A stretch of 64,000 nucleotides of DNA. Origin: Desmodus rotundus (lineage: Eukaryota; Chordata; Mammalia; Chiroptera; Phyllostomidae). Location of the stretch: assembly GCF_022682495.2 (NCBI RefSeq), contig NC_071391.1, positions 41,383,998 through 41,447,997 on the forward strand, in the 5' to 3' direction. A program made the translations under genes and the position numbers. The notes under the pieces were generated by a model. It was not told where the DNA came from. It searched no databases and saw only the letters and a list, made by a program, of their open reading frames with translations. The first letter of the stretch is position 1. Each line of letters opens with the position of its first letter. Of this stretch, positions 23,500 to 34,741 are shown piece by piece.

Positions 23500-23966
23500 A
23501 GGTCAACTGTGACATGAAAACATTAAAAGGAAAATTCCAGAAATAAAAAAATTTATCATAAATTGTGGGCCATTCTGAGTAGCATGATGAAGTCTCACAC
23601 CATCCTACTCTGCCAGCCCTGGGAATGAATCATCCCGTTGTCCAGCAAATCCACGCTGCATATGCGCTATCCCCCACCCTAGTTAGTCACGTAGCAGCTG
23701 TCTTGGTTATCAAATCAGCTGTCACAGCACCACAGTCCTTGTGTTCAGTTAGTCCACATATTACTTAATAATGGCCCAAAGCACAAAACAGTGATGTTAG
23801 CAATTCAAATATGCCAAAGAGAAGCCATAAAGTGCCGCCTTTATATGAAAAAGGTATGTGTTTATGTATAGGAAAAAAACAATATATTTAGAGTTCAGTA
23901 GTGTCTGCAGTTTCAGGCATTACTGGGGGTCTTGGAATATACCCCCACGCATAAGGGAATACTGTA
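23500..23966 (+). mobile_element. Tigger (pogo-type) DNA transposon remnant (copy A)
   Basis: Contains 'ggaaaattccagaaataaa', 'ttctgagtagcatgatgaag', 'aatcatcccgttgtccagca' and 'ggttatcaaatcagctgtca', then a decayed transposase start near 23,771 (ATGGCCCAAAGCACAAAACA). It ends with 'tttcaggcattactgggggt' and 'ataagggaatactgta'. This matches Tigger2-like termini as I remember them. Transposase interior deleted. Confidence 0.75.
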
Positions 23967-26533
23967 TCTCTTCTGAAAATTGTAGAAAAGCTGATTCAAA
24001 GTTGACCTTTATTCTGATTGGATTAAAAAAAAGTTGAATGTACTTTTCCAAACACTTGGTAATAAACATTCCCATTTCTGCACCTTTTCACATTGGCCCA
24101 TGAGCTGAAAAGAAGTGTAGCCACCAGGAAAATCCTCCAGCTCAGTCTGGAGGGGAATAATGACTGACGTGATGGTCCCAGGGGTTCCCAAGCTGGTCAT
24201 GGTTCTGATGTACCTCTTGGAAGGTGGACTGGTTTACAGTGCCCACTGTTCAGGGTTTTGATGTGGTAATTGGATAGGAGTCTGCAAAGTGGCTTAATAT
24301 CAAGAAGTAGCCTCAAGTTCCTGTAGCTCTCACTGATATTTGAAGAAACCAGACGTGATAAGTCCACTAGATCTCTCTGCAAAGACGAGGCACAAATAAA
24401 CTGGAAATGGGTGTTTCAGGGAAAAAATCAATGATGTGCCTTGCAGTTATGGAAGTGTGTATCCCAAGGAGGGCTGGGCCAGAAACATCTCCCTCACACT
24501 CTGTCCCTCTCAGAGGGACTAGAAGTAGTGGGAATGATGTCATATTGACATATTCTCAATCACCACTTCCCTTGAGTATTTTGAGGAAAGTAGGGTTTAC
24601 TATCAAACAAATGGAGAAAGGGAGTAACAGAGTCACAGTGAGAGATTCAAAACTGAAACACAACAATTTCTCCTGAAGTTTTTCATTTCTCTTCTTAGAA
24701 CAATCTGTCAGAAACTTGTAATGGATGTGAGCGAAAGTATATAATCTCCGAGAAGATTCCCACGGTGACCACAATGTGCTCCCTAGGGGCAGTATGGCAA
24801 TCATGTGTTATTTGATGTACAGAGGATAAAGTATATTGTTTGGACTAGAAAACAAGTCTTTATGGCTTTGTTCCAATGGAAACCACTCTGAGAATAGTTT
24901 ACAGGGTTTCTCTCTTTTTTTGGAGGCGGTGGGGGATACACTTCATTCATTAAACGAGTATGTATTAAATATCGACACACAGTTATCACATTGCTAGGTG
25001 ATATGGCTCTATCTTAATGGGTATTGAAATGTATCGAAGGAGGCAGCCAACAAAGCACATATCCAAATTAAGGAAATGCTAAAGAGAGAAAAGAATATAG
25101 ATGAAAAGAATTGGTCAGTGCACCTAAGAAACAACCACGTGAGGCTTCCTGGGGGAGATGGAACTCATTTATTTGTTGAACTCTCGTCACACACATGCGT
25201 GTATTTATCAGGTTATGCTTCAAGTATGTGGACAAAACGGTAAAAGAGCTCTCACCGTTGTTTCCTTCTTTCGATGGCATTTTTCTCTATCTGAGTGGGA
25301 GAGGTAATACGTCTTATTCCATGTTACATTCCCCACACGTGGGAGTGACTAACACATCATAGACATTAAATAAATATTTGTGGAGCTAATCCATGAGTCT
25401 TACATAGTCAATCAGGTAAACTGTACCTTAGTTTCCTTTTTTGTAATATCAGGACTGAAATTCTTAATGTGCAGAGATGTTGGGGAAAATTTAGTGAGAA
25501 AATTCTATCAAACACACAGCATATTGACCAGCACATTTCAGAGGCTGAGTAAATACTGGTTACCTGACATACTTCTTGTATATTGTTTGTCCAGTAATTC
25601 AGTACATTAAAAAAAATAACACAAACTTTTCAGCTTTATTTCAAACTTTTCAGGTATATTTTCTTCAAGCTTTGTAGATCTCCAAGTGCTTCCCAGTGTG
25701 TCTCTACCATCTTTCCTCAACCGTCAACTCCACACACATGTTTTCTCAGTGTTCCTTTCCTCCCCTGACAGCAGTGCCTGAAACCAAACCACATTCTGTA
25801 CAGAAGGTCTCACACTCAGCACAGTGGATGTTTTAAGGACTCATGAAAATGGCCAGAGAACTTAAGCTCTAATAAGAGCTGTGCTGCAAAGCAGCCCTTT
25901 CCACCAGTGTATCAGTGAGAACACATCCTGAAAACTTCCCTGAAAGGTCAAGAATTAATCTGACATCACGAACACAAACGAGCCATCTAGGATGGGGGTG
26001 GTCTCTCCATAACCATTTTGCCTTCGAGATCTGCATGAATGGGAGATAGTTATTGAACACCTCCAGCCTCCACTTACTGTCATGGATAGAAAACCAGTAC
26101 GAATTCCAGAACAGTGAATTCATTTATTAGGTCTATTCAATGACATAATTGTTAGCCAAGCGGCCACCGCTTTCTGGCAGGGGAGAAAATAAGCATTTTT
26201 CATACTGCCCTCTTTCTTGCAGACACTGACTGCAGAGGAGGGCGATAAAGAAGTGATAAATAAGGTTGATCCCAGGATAGACTTGGCATACTTTATGACA
26301 TTTACACAGATTCTCCTACTAGGATCTTTCTCAGTCCCCTGAATCCTGATCTTGAATTCATCCTGGCCCGTTTCAATCCCAATGCTCAGGATCACTCATG
26401 GACAGTTGTCTTGCCATTGTCCAGGAACTCTTGATTAAAGTCCACATGACATCAATGCTTTTAATAATCTTGCCATAGTCTTGACCTCAAGGATATCTGC
26501 CTGCATCTGTGGGAGAGTGACTGAGCCCACTGC
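23967..26533. other. Upstream intergenic region of the family-10 OR gene (copy A)
   Basis: No coding sequence supported. About 24,935-25,160 is weakly like an antisense L2 end. At 26,173-26,177 a single TCTGG marks the place where copy B carries 173 additional bases. Possible OR regulatory motifs are listed separately. Confidence 0.5.
24779..24789. promoter_or_regulatory. EBF/Olf-1-like motif (copy A)
   Basis: CTCCCTAGGGG fits the YTCCCYRGGGA-type half-site pair bound by EBF factors in olfactory neurons, with one mismatch. It lies about 1.75 kb upstream of the family-10 OR start and is conserved in copy B at 46,423-46,433. Single short motif; weak evidence. Confidence 0.25.
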
Positions 26534-27505
26534 ATGATGGGCAACTGTACCACAGTGAGCACATTCCTTCTGTGGGGATTTTCCAGTTTCCCAGACCTGC
26601 AGGGTCTCCTGTTTGTGATGATTTTCTTGTCCCATGTGACCATATTAGCTGCAAATGTGTCCATAATGGTGGCCATCAAGCTCAGCCACAACCTTCACAC
26701 CCCGATGTACTTTTTCCTCTCTGGCTTGTCCTTTTCAGAAACCTGTACCACTATGGTAGTCATCCCCCGAATGCTAGTGGACTTGCTATCAGACAGCAAG
26801 ACCATTTCCCTTCCTGAGTGCGCCACACAGATGTTCCTCTTCTTGAGCTTGGCAGGCAATAACTGCTTCATCGTGGCTGCCATGTCCTACGACCGTTACA
26901 CTGCCATTCACAACCCGCTGCACTACCCCATCCTCATGACCCACAAGACCTGCCTTCAGCTCATGATGGCCTCTTGTGTCACTGGGATCGTGGTGTCTCT
27001 GTGCATTGTCCTCATAGTATTCAACTTGTCTTTTTGTGACTCCAGCATCATCCAGCACTTTTTCTGTGACATCACACCTGTAGCCTCCATTGCCTGTGAT
27101 TACACTTTGTTTCAGAAAATGATCCTTCTTGCACTCACTTCCTTTGTGTTAGTGGGCACCTTCATTTTAATTATGATTTCCTATGTCTTCATTGTGGTCA
27201 CAGTTGTGAAGATGCCCTCTGCAAGGGGGAGATATAAGGCCTTTTCGACTTGCTCCTCTCACCTCACTGTAGTGTGCATACACTATGGGTTTGCTGGCTT
27301 TGTCCATTTGAGACCCAAGGAAACTGATTCATTTCATGAAGATATGCTGATGTCTGTGACATATACAGTGCTGACTCCTCTGCTTAATCCCATAGTTTAC
27401 AGCCTAAGGAACAAAGACATGCAAATAGCTCTAAGGAGAGTACTAGGAAATGTCAGTAGGTTTTTCTCTCATATGGCAAGTAAAAGAGCCTTGAACACTT
27501 CTTAG
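26534..27505 (+). CDS. Olfactory receptor, family-10-type (copy A)
   Basis: Intact 323-residue OR, single coding exon. Seven hydrophobic segments; N-glycosylation site NCT (4-6); TPMYFFLSGLSFSET (56-70, the SFSET wording is typical of family 10); AAMSYDRYTAIHNPLHY (115-131); C96 and C178 for the loop disulfide; SY (216-217); [13 protein letters not shown] (235-247); TPLLNPIVYSLRNKD (281-295). Two oddities: TM1 has AN instead of GN (40-41), and the motif after DRY reads TAIHNP where most ORs have VAICNP. Subfamily is uncertain; if this is the OR5P cluster (human 11p15), OR10AB or OR10A relatives are candidates. Two Met codons open the frame, and the second has the better start context (A at -3, G at +4). 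It differs from copy B at nine residues. A SINE begins 16 bases after the stop codon. Confidence 0.95.
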   Translation: MMGNCTTVSTFLLWGFSSFPDLQGLLFVMIFLSHVTILAANVSIMVAIKLSHNLHTPMYFFLSGLSFSETCTTMVVIPRMLVDLLSDSKTISLPECATQMFLFLSLAGNNCFIVAAMSYDRYTAIHNPLHYPILMTHKTCLQLMMASCVTGIVVSLCIVLIVFNLSFCDSSIIQHFFCDITPVASIACDYTLFQKMILLALTSFVLVGTFILIMISYVFIVVTVVKMPSARGRYKAFSTCSSHLTVVCIHYGFAGFVHLRPKETDSFHEDMLMSVTYTVLTPLLNPIVYSLRNKDMQIALRRVLGNVSRFFSHMASKRALNTS

Positions 27506-27521
27506 GACATTTACAGAGCCT

Positions 27522-27753
27522 GCCCTGACTGGTGTGGCTCAGTTGGTTGGGCATTGTCTCACAAAGTGAAAGGTCGCTGGTTCGATTCCCAGTCAGGGTA
27601 CATGCCTGGGTTGTGGGCCCAGCAGGCAAGTACCCATTTGGGGCACATGAGAGGGGCAACTCTCAATGTTTCTCTCTCACATCAATGTTTCACTCCCTGT
27701 CTTTCTCCTTCCCTTCTCCTCTCTCTAAAAATAAATAAATAAAGTCTTTACAA
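27522..27753 (+). mobile_element. VES-type bat SINE directly downstream of the OR stop (copy A)
   Basis: tRNA-like head 'gccctgactggtgtggctca' with A box (TGGCTCAGTTGG) and B box (GGTTCGATTCC), middle 'catgcctgggttgtgggccc', end 'ctctctctaaaaataaataaa'. This is the family's typical structure and the best clue that the host is a bat. The tail offers AATAAA hexamers on the gene's strand. Confidence 0.9.
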
Positions 27754-27924
27754 AATCTATAGAGCATTGATAAATAAAGGTGAAGAAAGTGGAGTACTCC
27801 TAATAAAAATTAGCACTTTATGTGCAAAGCAGTTAACGTGTGTTCTATTTGTCTGATGTGTCCTGGCCTCATTCTTTTCCTACTATAAACTAGATGTAGT
27901 TTTTAAAATATTTTGCACAATTCA

Positions 27925-28772
27925 TGAGAGAAATGTGAATTAAAGTACAACAGATATCACCTTGTACCTGTCAGAATAACTACCATCTATAAATCAGTAA
28001 ACAGCAAATGTTGGTGAAGATGTGGGAAAAAGGAACCCCAGTACACTGTTGGTGGGAAAGCACATTGGTGCAGCCAGTGGAAAGCAATATCTGGAAAAAG
28101 TAAAAATGGAACTGCCCTATGACCCAGTGATTTTTCTTCTGGGAATTTATCTAAAGAGACCTGGAACACTAATGCTAAAGAATATAAGCACCCCTATGTT
28201 ACTGCAGTTTTATTTACAATCGCCAAGATATGGAAGCAACCCAAATGTCTATCAGTAGATGAGTGCATAAAACAACTATGGGACATTTACACAATGGAAT
28301 ACTACTTGGCTGTAAAAAAGGAGGAAATCTTACCCTTATTGACACCCAAGATTATTATGTTAAGTGAAATAAGCCAGTCAGAGAAATATAAATATCATAT
28401 GATTTCACTTATATGTGGAATCTAATGAAGAAACTGAACTAGCAAGCTAAATAGAGACAGACTCATTCATAGAGAGTAGAATGACAGCTCTGGGGGTGGG
28501 TGGTGCTGGATGAGGGTATGAAGGGAGTGAGTAAGAAAGAATAAAAAGAAAAAAGCCTCATGGACATGGGCAACAGTGTGCTGACTGCGGGCAGGAGAGG
28601 GGGTGGGGCGAGGTGGAGGAGGGTGTAGAGGGATAAATAGTGATACACAGAGACTTGACCTGGGGTGGTGAACACACAATACAGTGCACAGATGATGTGC
28701 TGTAGAACTTGCACCTGGAACCTGTACAATTTTGTAACTAGTGTCACCCCAATGAATCAATAAAGAGGGAAA
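27925..28772 (+). mobile_element. L1 3' end (copy A)
   Basis: ORF2 end and 3' UTR: 'gtacactgttggtgggaaag', 'atgggacatttacacaatgg', 'gaaataagccagtcagagaa', 'gtgtcaccccaatgaatcaa' and A-rich tail. Confidence 0.85.
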
Positions 28773-28782
28773 AAATAAAATA

Positions 28783-28890
28783 TATTAAATGTTTCGAGGG
28801 AGGTGGGTTTGGCTGGGGTGGGGTGGGGGGAATGGTGGGGATAAAATGCAGACAAGTGTAATTGAAAAACAATAAAATAATTAAAAATTA
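28783..28890 (+). mobile_element. Short L1 tail (copy A)
   Basis: G-rich 3' UTR end followed by 'gcagacaagtgtaattgaaa' and 'aacaataaaata'. Only about 100 bases remain. Confidence 0.65.
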
Positions 28891-28999
28891 TATATATGCA
28901 TATACACATGCACATATGTATACCGGAAACACATCAAAAATGCTTTGCAACATTGTATTTTCACAATTCTGGTTGGCTTTGGAGGAGGAAAAAATTTGT

Positions 29000-29115
29000 T
29001 GTAAAAGAAAAAGAAAAAGAAAAATGAATGAAAGAAAGAGAGTGAGACACACAGAGAAAAAGAAGGAAAGAAAAGAGATCATTAATCGATTGGAAAAAGG
29101 AGAAAGCAGAAACAC
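29000..29115. repeat. Purine-rich (GA/A-rich) low-complexity tract (copy A)
   Basis: Nearly uninterrupted purines on the plus strand, with GAAA and GAGA units. Copy B has the same tract at about 50,800-50,915. Confidence 0.75.
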
Positions 29116-29394
29116 AACTTTAGAGTTGCAATGAGGTAAGGACCACAATACAAGAAATTTCAAAGAACTTTAAGGAATTACATTTTCAACTCTATTTATT
29201 TGACACTACATAGGAATGAATAAGTATCTGGAAAAATAATTAATGAGTTTCTGAAAAAGAAATATGCATTTTTAACATATCAAATTCCAGGTATAATGTA
29301 GAAAAATCTGTCAAAAAGCTATTCTTCCTATCCCCCAACAAAGGAGTAGGCGAGATGGTTCCATAATTAACTTCTTTTTTAAAATTATTTATAT

Positions 29395-30003
29395 ACTTTT
29401 CTGTATTTTTAAAATTTTTTATTGTTATTCAATTACAGTTGTATGCCTTTTCTCCCCACCCCTCCACCCCAGCCCAGCCAAACCCACCTCCCTCCCCTAC
29501 CTCAACCCTCCCCCTTGATTTTGCCCATGTGTCCTTTATAGTAGTTCCTATAATCCCCTCTCCTCACTGTCCCCTCCCCACTCCCCCCCTGGCTATTGTT
29601 AGATTGTTCTTAACCTCAATGTCTCTGGTTATATTTTGTTTGCTTTTTTCTTCTATTGATTATGTTCCAGTTAAAGGTGAGATCATATGGTATTTGTCCC
29701 TTACCACCTGGCTTATTTCCTTTAGCATAATGCTCTCCAGTTCCATCCATGCTGTTGCAAAGGGTATAAGCTCCTTCTTTCTCTCTGCTGCATAGAATTT
29801 CATTGTGTAAATATACCACAGTTTTTTGATCCACTCATTTGCTGATGGACACTTAGGTTGCTTCTAGTACTTGGCTATTGTAAATTGTGCTGCTATGAAC
29901 ATTGGGGTGCATAGGTTCTTTTGGATTGGTGATTCAGGGTTCTTAGGGTATAATCCCAGCAGTGGAATTGCTGGGTCAAAAGGCAGTTCCAGTTTTAGTT
30001 TTC
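29395..30003 (-). mobile_element. L1 3' end, left arm of an inverted pair (copy A)
   Basis: The plus strand shows the antisense of an L1 tail: 'attcaattacagttgtatgc', C-rich block, 'ttatattttgtttgcttttt', then ORF2-end sequence 'gcatggatggaa' in complement, stopping at 'ggcagttccagttttagttt'. Confidence 0.85.
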
Positions 30004-30250
30004 ACCAAAAGAAAAAAGCAAACAAAATATAACCAGAAACATCGAAGTTAAGAGCAATCTAACAATAACCAGAGGGGAGTGGGGAAGGGGCAGTGGGGAG
30101 AGGGTTTTTCAGGAACTACTGTAAAGGACACATGGACAAAACCCAGGGGGAGAGTGGAGGTAGGGGAGGGAGGTGGGCTTGTCGGGGGTGGAGTGTGGGG
30201 AGGGGAGAAAATGCAGACAACTGTAATTGAACAGCAATAAAAAAAAAACG
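30004..30250 (+). mobile_element. L1 3' end, right arm of an inverted pair (copy A)
   Basis: Sense-strand L1 tail: 'gcaaacaaaatataaccaga', 'ggacacatggacaaaaccca', 'gacaactgtaattgaacagc', A tail. It is the near reverse complement of about 29,430-29,660. Confidence 0.85.
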
Positions 30251-30282
30251 AAAAAAAAGAATAAATAAATAAAACCAAAAAT

Positions 30283-32076
30283 ACAACCAGAACTGACAGA
30301 AAGTCAAACTGTATGGAAGTATGACAACCAAGGCGTTAAAGAAACATTCATCCAGACCAGTAGGAGGGGCAGAGATGGAGAGCAGGGGTGGAGAGGACTG
30401 GGGCACCTGGCAGACTGGGCACTCCCACATTTGCATGTGGGTAAACAGGGAGGAACAACTGAGAAGCAAGATAGACCCTGTAACCCAGGGTTGCAGCATG
30501 GGGAAATAAAGCCTCAAAACCTCTGAATGAAAAAACCTGTGGGGGTTAGGTGGCAGGAGAAACTCCCAGCCTCACAAGAGAGTTCATTGGAGAGACTTAC
30601 AGAGTCCTATAATGTACACAAACCCACCCACTCAGGAATCAGCACCAGAAGGGCCCAAATTGCTTGTGGGTAGTGCAGGAAGTGACTGAAAGCCGTCAGA
30701 GAGCTGAAGGAGTGGCATTGTTCCCTATCAGAACCCCACATACAGTGCCACAACACAGCGACCTGGGTTGCCCTTCCATAGCAAATACCTAAGGCCCTCC
30801 CCCTTATGACACAACAGGCAGGAGGAGACAAAAAGAAATGGCCCAAATGAAAAAACTTATCAAAGCTCCAGGAAAAATACAACTAAGTGATGAAGAGATA
30901 GACAACCTATCAGACCCACAGTTCAAAACATTGGTAATTAGGATGCTCAAGAATTGGTTGAGTATGGTCACAAAATAGAGGAAAAAGTGAAGGCTATGAA
31001 AGGTGAAATGAAGGAAAATGTACAGGAACCAACAGTAATGGGAAGGAAACTGGGACACAAATCAGCTGTTTGGAGCAGAAGGAAGAAATAAACATTCCAC
31101 CAGAACAGAATGAAGAAACAAGAATTCAAAAAAATGAGGACAGGCTAAGGAACCTCCAGGACATTTTAAATGTTCTAACATCTGAATCATAGGGGTACCA
31201 GAAGGATAAGAGGAACAGCATGAAGTTGAAAACTTATTTGAAAAAATAATGAAGGTCTTCCCCAATCTGGAAAGGAAATAAACTTCCAGGAAGTCCAGGA
31301 AGCTCAGAGGATCCCAAAGAAGTTGAACCTAAGGAAGCACACACCAAGGCACATCATAATTGCATTACCTATTAAAGATAAGGAGAGACTCTTAAAAGCA
31401 GCAAGAGAAATGGACACAATTACCCACAAAGGAGTTCTCATAAGTCTGTCAGCTGACTTCTCCAAAGAAACCTTACAGGAAAAAAAGGGCTGGAAAGTAG
31501 TATTCAAAGTCATGAAAGGCAAGGACCTACATCCAAGATTGCTCTATCCACCAAAGCTATCATTTAAATGGAAGGGCAGATAAAGTGCTTCCCAGATATG
31601 GTCAAGTTAAAGGAGTTCATCATCAGCAAGCCCTTATTATATGAAATGTTAAAGGGACTTATCTAAAAAAAAAAGGAAGAGATCAAAAATAGGGACAGTA
31701 AATGACAAGAAACACAACCATAAAAAACTGAACCTAAAGAACCAAACAAACATAAAAACAAGAACAAACTAAGCATACAACTAGAACAGGAACAGAATCA
31801 CAGAAATGGAGACCACATGAAGAGTCATCAGGTGGCAAGGGGGAAAAAATGGGAATAGGTACAAGTAATAAGTAGCATAAATGGTAGGGAGAAAATAGAC
31901 AGGGTATGCTAAGTATAGTATAGGAAATGGAGAAGCCAAAGAACTTATATGTACGACCCATGCACAGGGCAAAGAGGGGAATACTGGTGGGAGGGGGTGT
32001 GCAGGGCAGAGAGGAATAAAGGAGGGGGGGAGGCAATGGGACAACTGTAATAGCATAATCAATAAAATGTATTTTA
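30283..32076 (+). mobile_element. HAL1-2: older plus-strand HAL1 at the right edge of copy A
   Basis: 5'-truncated HAL1: 5' UTR from 'acaaccagaactgacagaaa' through 'gaccagtaggaggggcagag', ORF1 starting at the ATG at 30,838 (MAQM-like), 3' UTR from about 31,665 and the tail 'caataaaatgtattttaaaa'. No ORF2. It is more diverged than HAL1-1. Its A-rich tail is where the unit ends and the next copy begins. Confidence 0.85.
30838..31664 (+). pseudogene. ORF1 of HAL1-2, frameshifted (copy A)
   Basis: LINE ORF1-like reading is split over frames. Recognisable parts are NIPPEQNEETRIQKNED (about 31,093-31,143), LRKHTPRHIIIALP (about 31,330) and SADFSKETLQEKKGWK (31,450-31,497) followed by HPRLLYPPKLSFKWKGR and a stop. 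Stops and indels near 30,960, 31,190 and 31,280 prevent a continuous product. Confidence 0.75.
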
Positions 32077-32082
32077 AAAAAA

Positions 32083-32098
32083 GAAAAAAGAAAGAAAT
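32083..32098. other. Duplication junction A/B
   Basis: GAAAAAAGAAAGAAAT joins the HAL1-2 A-rich tail (left) to the interior of the L1 3' end (right, 'ttttggacagcatgcatgca'). The bases before it match copy A's right edge; the bases after it match 12,456 onward. Confidence 0.85.
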
Positions 32099-32544
32099 AT
32101 TGCCATTTTGGACAGCATGCATGCACCCGGGGAGCGTTATGCTCAATGAAATAAGCCAGTCACAAAAAGACAAATACCATATGATTTCACTCATATGAGG
32201 AAACTAATGAACAAAATAAACCAACAAAACAGAAGCAGACTCAGAGAGAACAGACTGACAGCTATCAGAGGGGAGAGGGTTGGGGGGCTGGGTGAAGGGA
32301 TTAAGCAAACAATCAAGCAAACAGCTCATAGACACAGACAACAATAGCAGGGTGATTAGCAGAGGGGAAGGGGGGTGAGGGAGGTTGAAGAGGGTATAAA
32401 TGAGGTATAAACGGTTGAAGGAGGCATAACTAGGAGTAGTGAACACACAATACAATGTCCAGAGACTATATTATAGAATTGTACACCTGAGACCTATATA
32501 ATTTGATGAACTAATGTCACCCCAATGAATTCAATTTTAAAAAA
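32099..32544 (+). mobile_element. L1 3' end, truncated by the junction (copy B)
   Basis: Same L1 tail as 12,456-12,893; the part upstream of the breakpoint is missing. Confidence 0.85.
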
Positions 32545-32996
32545 GGAGTCAAGAGTGGTTACCTGTGGGGATTTGAAAAGGAAGGGAAAATGAGCAATTC
32601 TTATCTCTTCTGAGCCATTTTAACCAAGTACATACAATTGACAGCACTAAAATGAGGGATATTAAATTATTTTAATAAATAACTCAGGCTGTTCTGTGGA
32701 AGACCAAATGTACATATAGGAGAATCAATTGTAGCACTTTGCACTGTTAAGATAGTGCACATGTGACAGGGATTAGGAGGTAAGACCAACAGGAGTTGGT
32801 CATGGGTGAACACATGAGAACCAGTTTGGATCCTGAGTACAGACCTGGTGCTCAGGGTCAGACCTTAGGTCTAGCCAGGTTTGGGGAATTAGGCAGACTG
32901 TTTTGGGTGGGAAGCAAAAACCGCAGGTCATGGGCCAGTTGGGAACCAGTGGCCACAAGGGAGGCGCTCAAGTCAACTAGAGGACAGTAGCAGTTA

Positions 32997-33235
32997 AAGT
33001 GCACGTTCTGGCAGCAGTCCGACTTAGGTTTTAAACCTGGATGGAATTTTACCACTTGAATATATTAGACAAGTATCTTGTCCTAAGACTCAGGATACTC
33101 TGTAAAATTAGGATAATGGGAACTCTTAGCTCACCAAATTATTGTGAGGATTACATGAGTGTGTAAATAAAGTGTTAAGCAAGTGCTTGGCAAAGAGTAA
33201 ATTCTGAATGAAAGTTGGTTAGTATTATTAGTAGA
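32997..33235 (+). mobile_element. MIR SINE remnant (copy B)
   Basis: Counterpart of 13,355-13,592 with private changes, such as 'ttgtcctaagactcagg' where A and C have 'ttgaactaagact'. Confidence 0.75.
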
Positions 33236-34725
33236 ATTTCGATAGAGTGGCACATAGGCAGGGTGAGACAGAACTTTCTAAAATAAAGGTTAGCAAGAGA
33301 ATTAGCTGAGTCTTCAGGTTGAAGACAGCTGTTTCTACCATCGTCCATCTACTCAAATAAGCCACTAGTCATCAGTAGTCATCCCTGTGAGGCATGTGGA
33401 TGAACTCTGACCTGGAAGTCATTCAGGCCTCTTTTTACTTCATAGTTCTGTATATACAACTTTAAAGATATATAATATATACATACTTTTTGCTAGAAAA
33501 AATATACATTTTAAATAATCATGTTATTTAAATTTCAACTTTATGTGGTGTTCCACTCTAAGGATCCCCAAGGCACCTAAAGGAGCGTCTTACACATATC
33601 ATGATAAAACACATGAAATACACATACGCTGAGGGAATAAAGCTAAGGTTACCACTGTGTAGGGAAGTTTATTATTATTTAACCTGAAATAGCAAAGTAC
33701 ACTTAGAAACAATATTTAGCTATGAAATAACTTACCATTTATACCCCCCATGACTATCAATTAGAAGTGCACCAAAATCTAGATATTAAAAATTGACAAG
33801 TTCAAAATTAATAGACCCCTTAAAGATTAGTTGTGTTCATGTGAAGTGAACTTCTCAACACTCACTTGAGAATGTGATAATGATCCCTGGTGCTTTGGAA
33901 TTCACATTTGAGTCTCTACCATCTTCAGAGATTTATCCCCAAAGGCAAACAATAAAAAAAGGCACCGTTGCTACTATATAATAACAATGCCTTATCTGTA
34001 AGGTGAATGATTTCATATCAAGAGGTAAGATTTTGTCTTTTATGGATAATCTATGATTTCCCTTTATACTCTAAAGTTGCACTCCTAAGACACAGTGGGA
34101 AAAAAACACACATGTAATCTGGCAGAGAGCTAGCAAGTAACATTAAGTGAATTAACCTAAATTTCACCAGTCCAGTTGGTGGGTATAAACAAATATAATT
34201 CAGGGTACCAGGATCCCTCATTTACCCACCCATAAGACCAGAAGGTCACATGATCTTTCACACTATCTGACCTTGGCACTCAACTCTAATGCTAATAAAT
34301 TCAATAGCTTGAGATGCTTTGGGGGTTTACTGTTTGTAAATACCCAAAGACTTCCTTTGTTTATTGTTTTGAATGCTTTAGCTTACAGGCAACGAGATAC
34401 TTTGGACAAAGTGGAGAATATACAGCCAGAAAACTTGGAGGTGAGGTTCAAGTGGGCCACAGGCTAGAAAAACTTGGGTAAAGTGAACTTTTTAGGCTCT
34501 AGCTTCATTCAGCTGCATTATTATGCTGAAACTAAATTTATTTCATTCTATAATACTCTAATTATAAAACATTGTTATATTAGGAAATGATTTGATTTGT
34601 TTAAATAAATTTATACAGCATTTAGGTTGATATTTCGAACTACGTGATATAACAGTATTTTAATTGTAATGTTAAATGTACATAATACATTTACAACAGG
34701 TGTCTTTATTTATAATGACAATTTA
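33236..34725. other. Gene-free AT-rich sequence (copy B)
   Basis: Counterpart of 13,593-15,079. B has several private substitutions near 33,940-34,000 where A and C agree. Confidence 0.5.
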
Positions 34726-34741
34726 AAAATCCTTCCTATTG

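Larger units (their letters stand above)
12440..32082. repeat. Tandem segmental duplication, copy A
   Basis: About 19.6 kb matching copy B nearly base for base from end to end, with the same genes and the same fossils (twin-primed L1, MIRs, L2, Tigger, SINEs, + strand HAL1). It differs from B mainly by lacking the 2-kb HAL1 insertion and a 173-base block upstream of the family-10 OR gene. Confidence 0.95.

Noticed and set aside
27522..27600. tRNA-like A and B boxes (TGGCTCAGTTGG, GGTTCGATTCC)
   Set aside because: They belong to the tRNA-derived SINE head; no cloverleaf or acceptor stem is formed.
28990..29163. Charged KKRKRK-rich and antisense F/L-rich frames
   Set aside because: Products of a purine-rich low-complexity tract.
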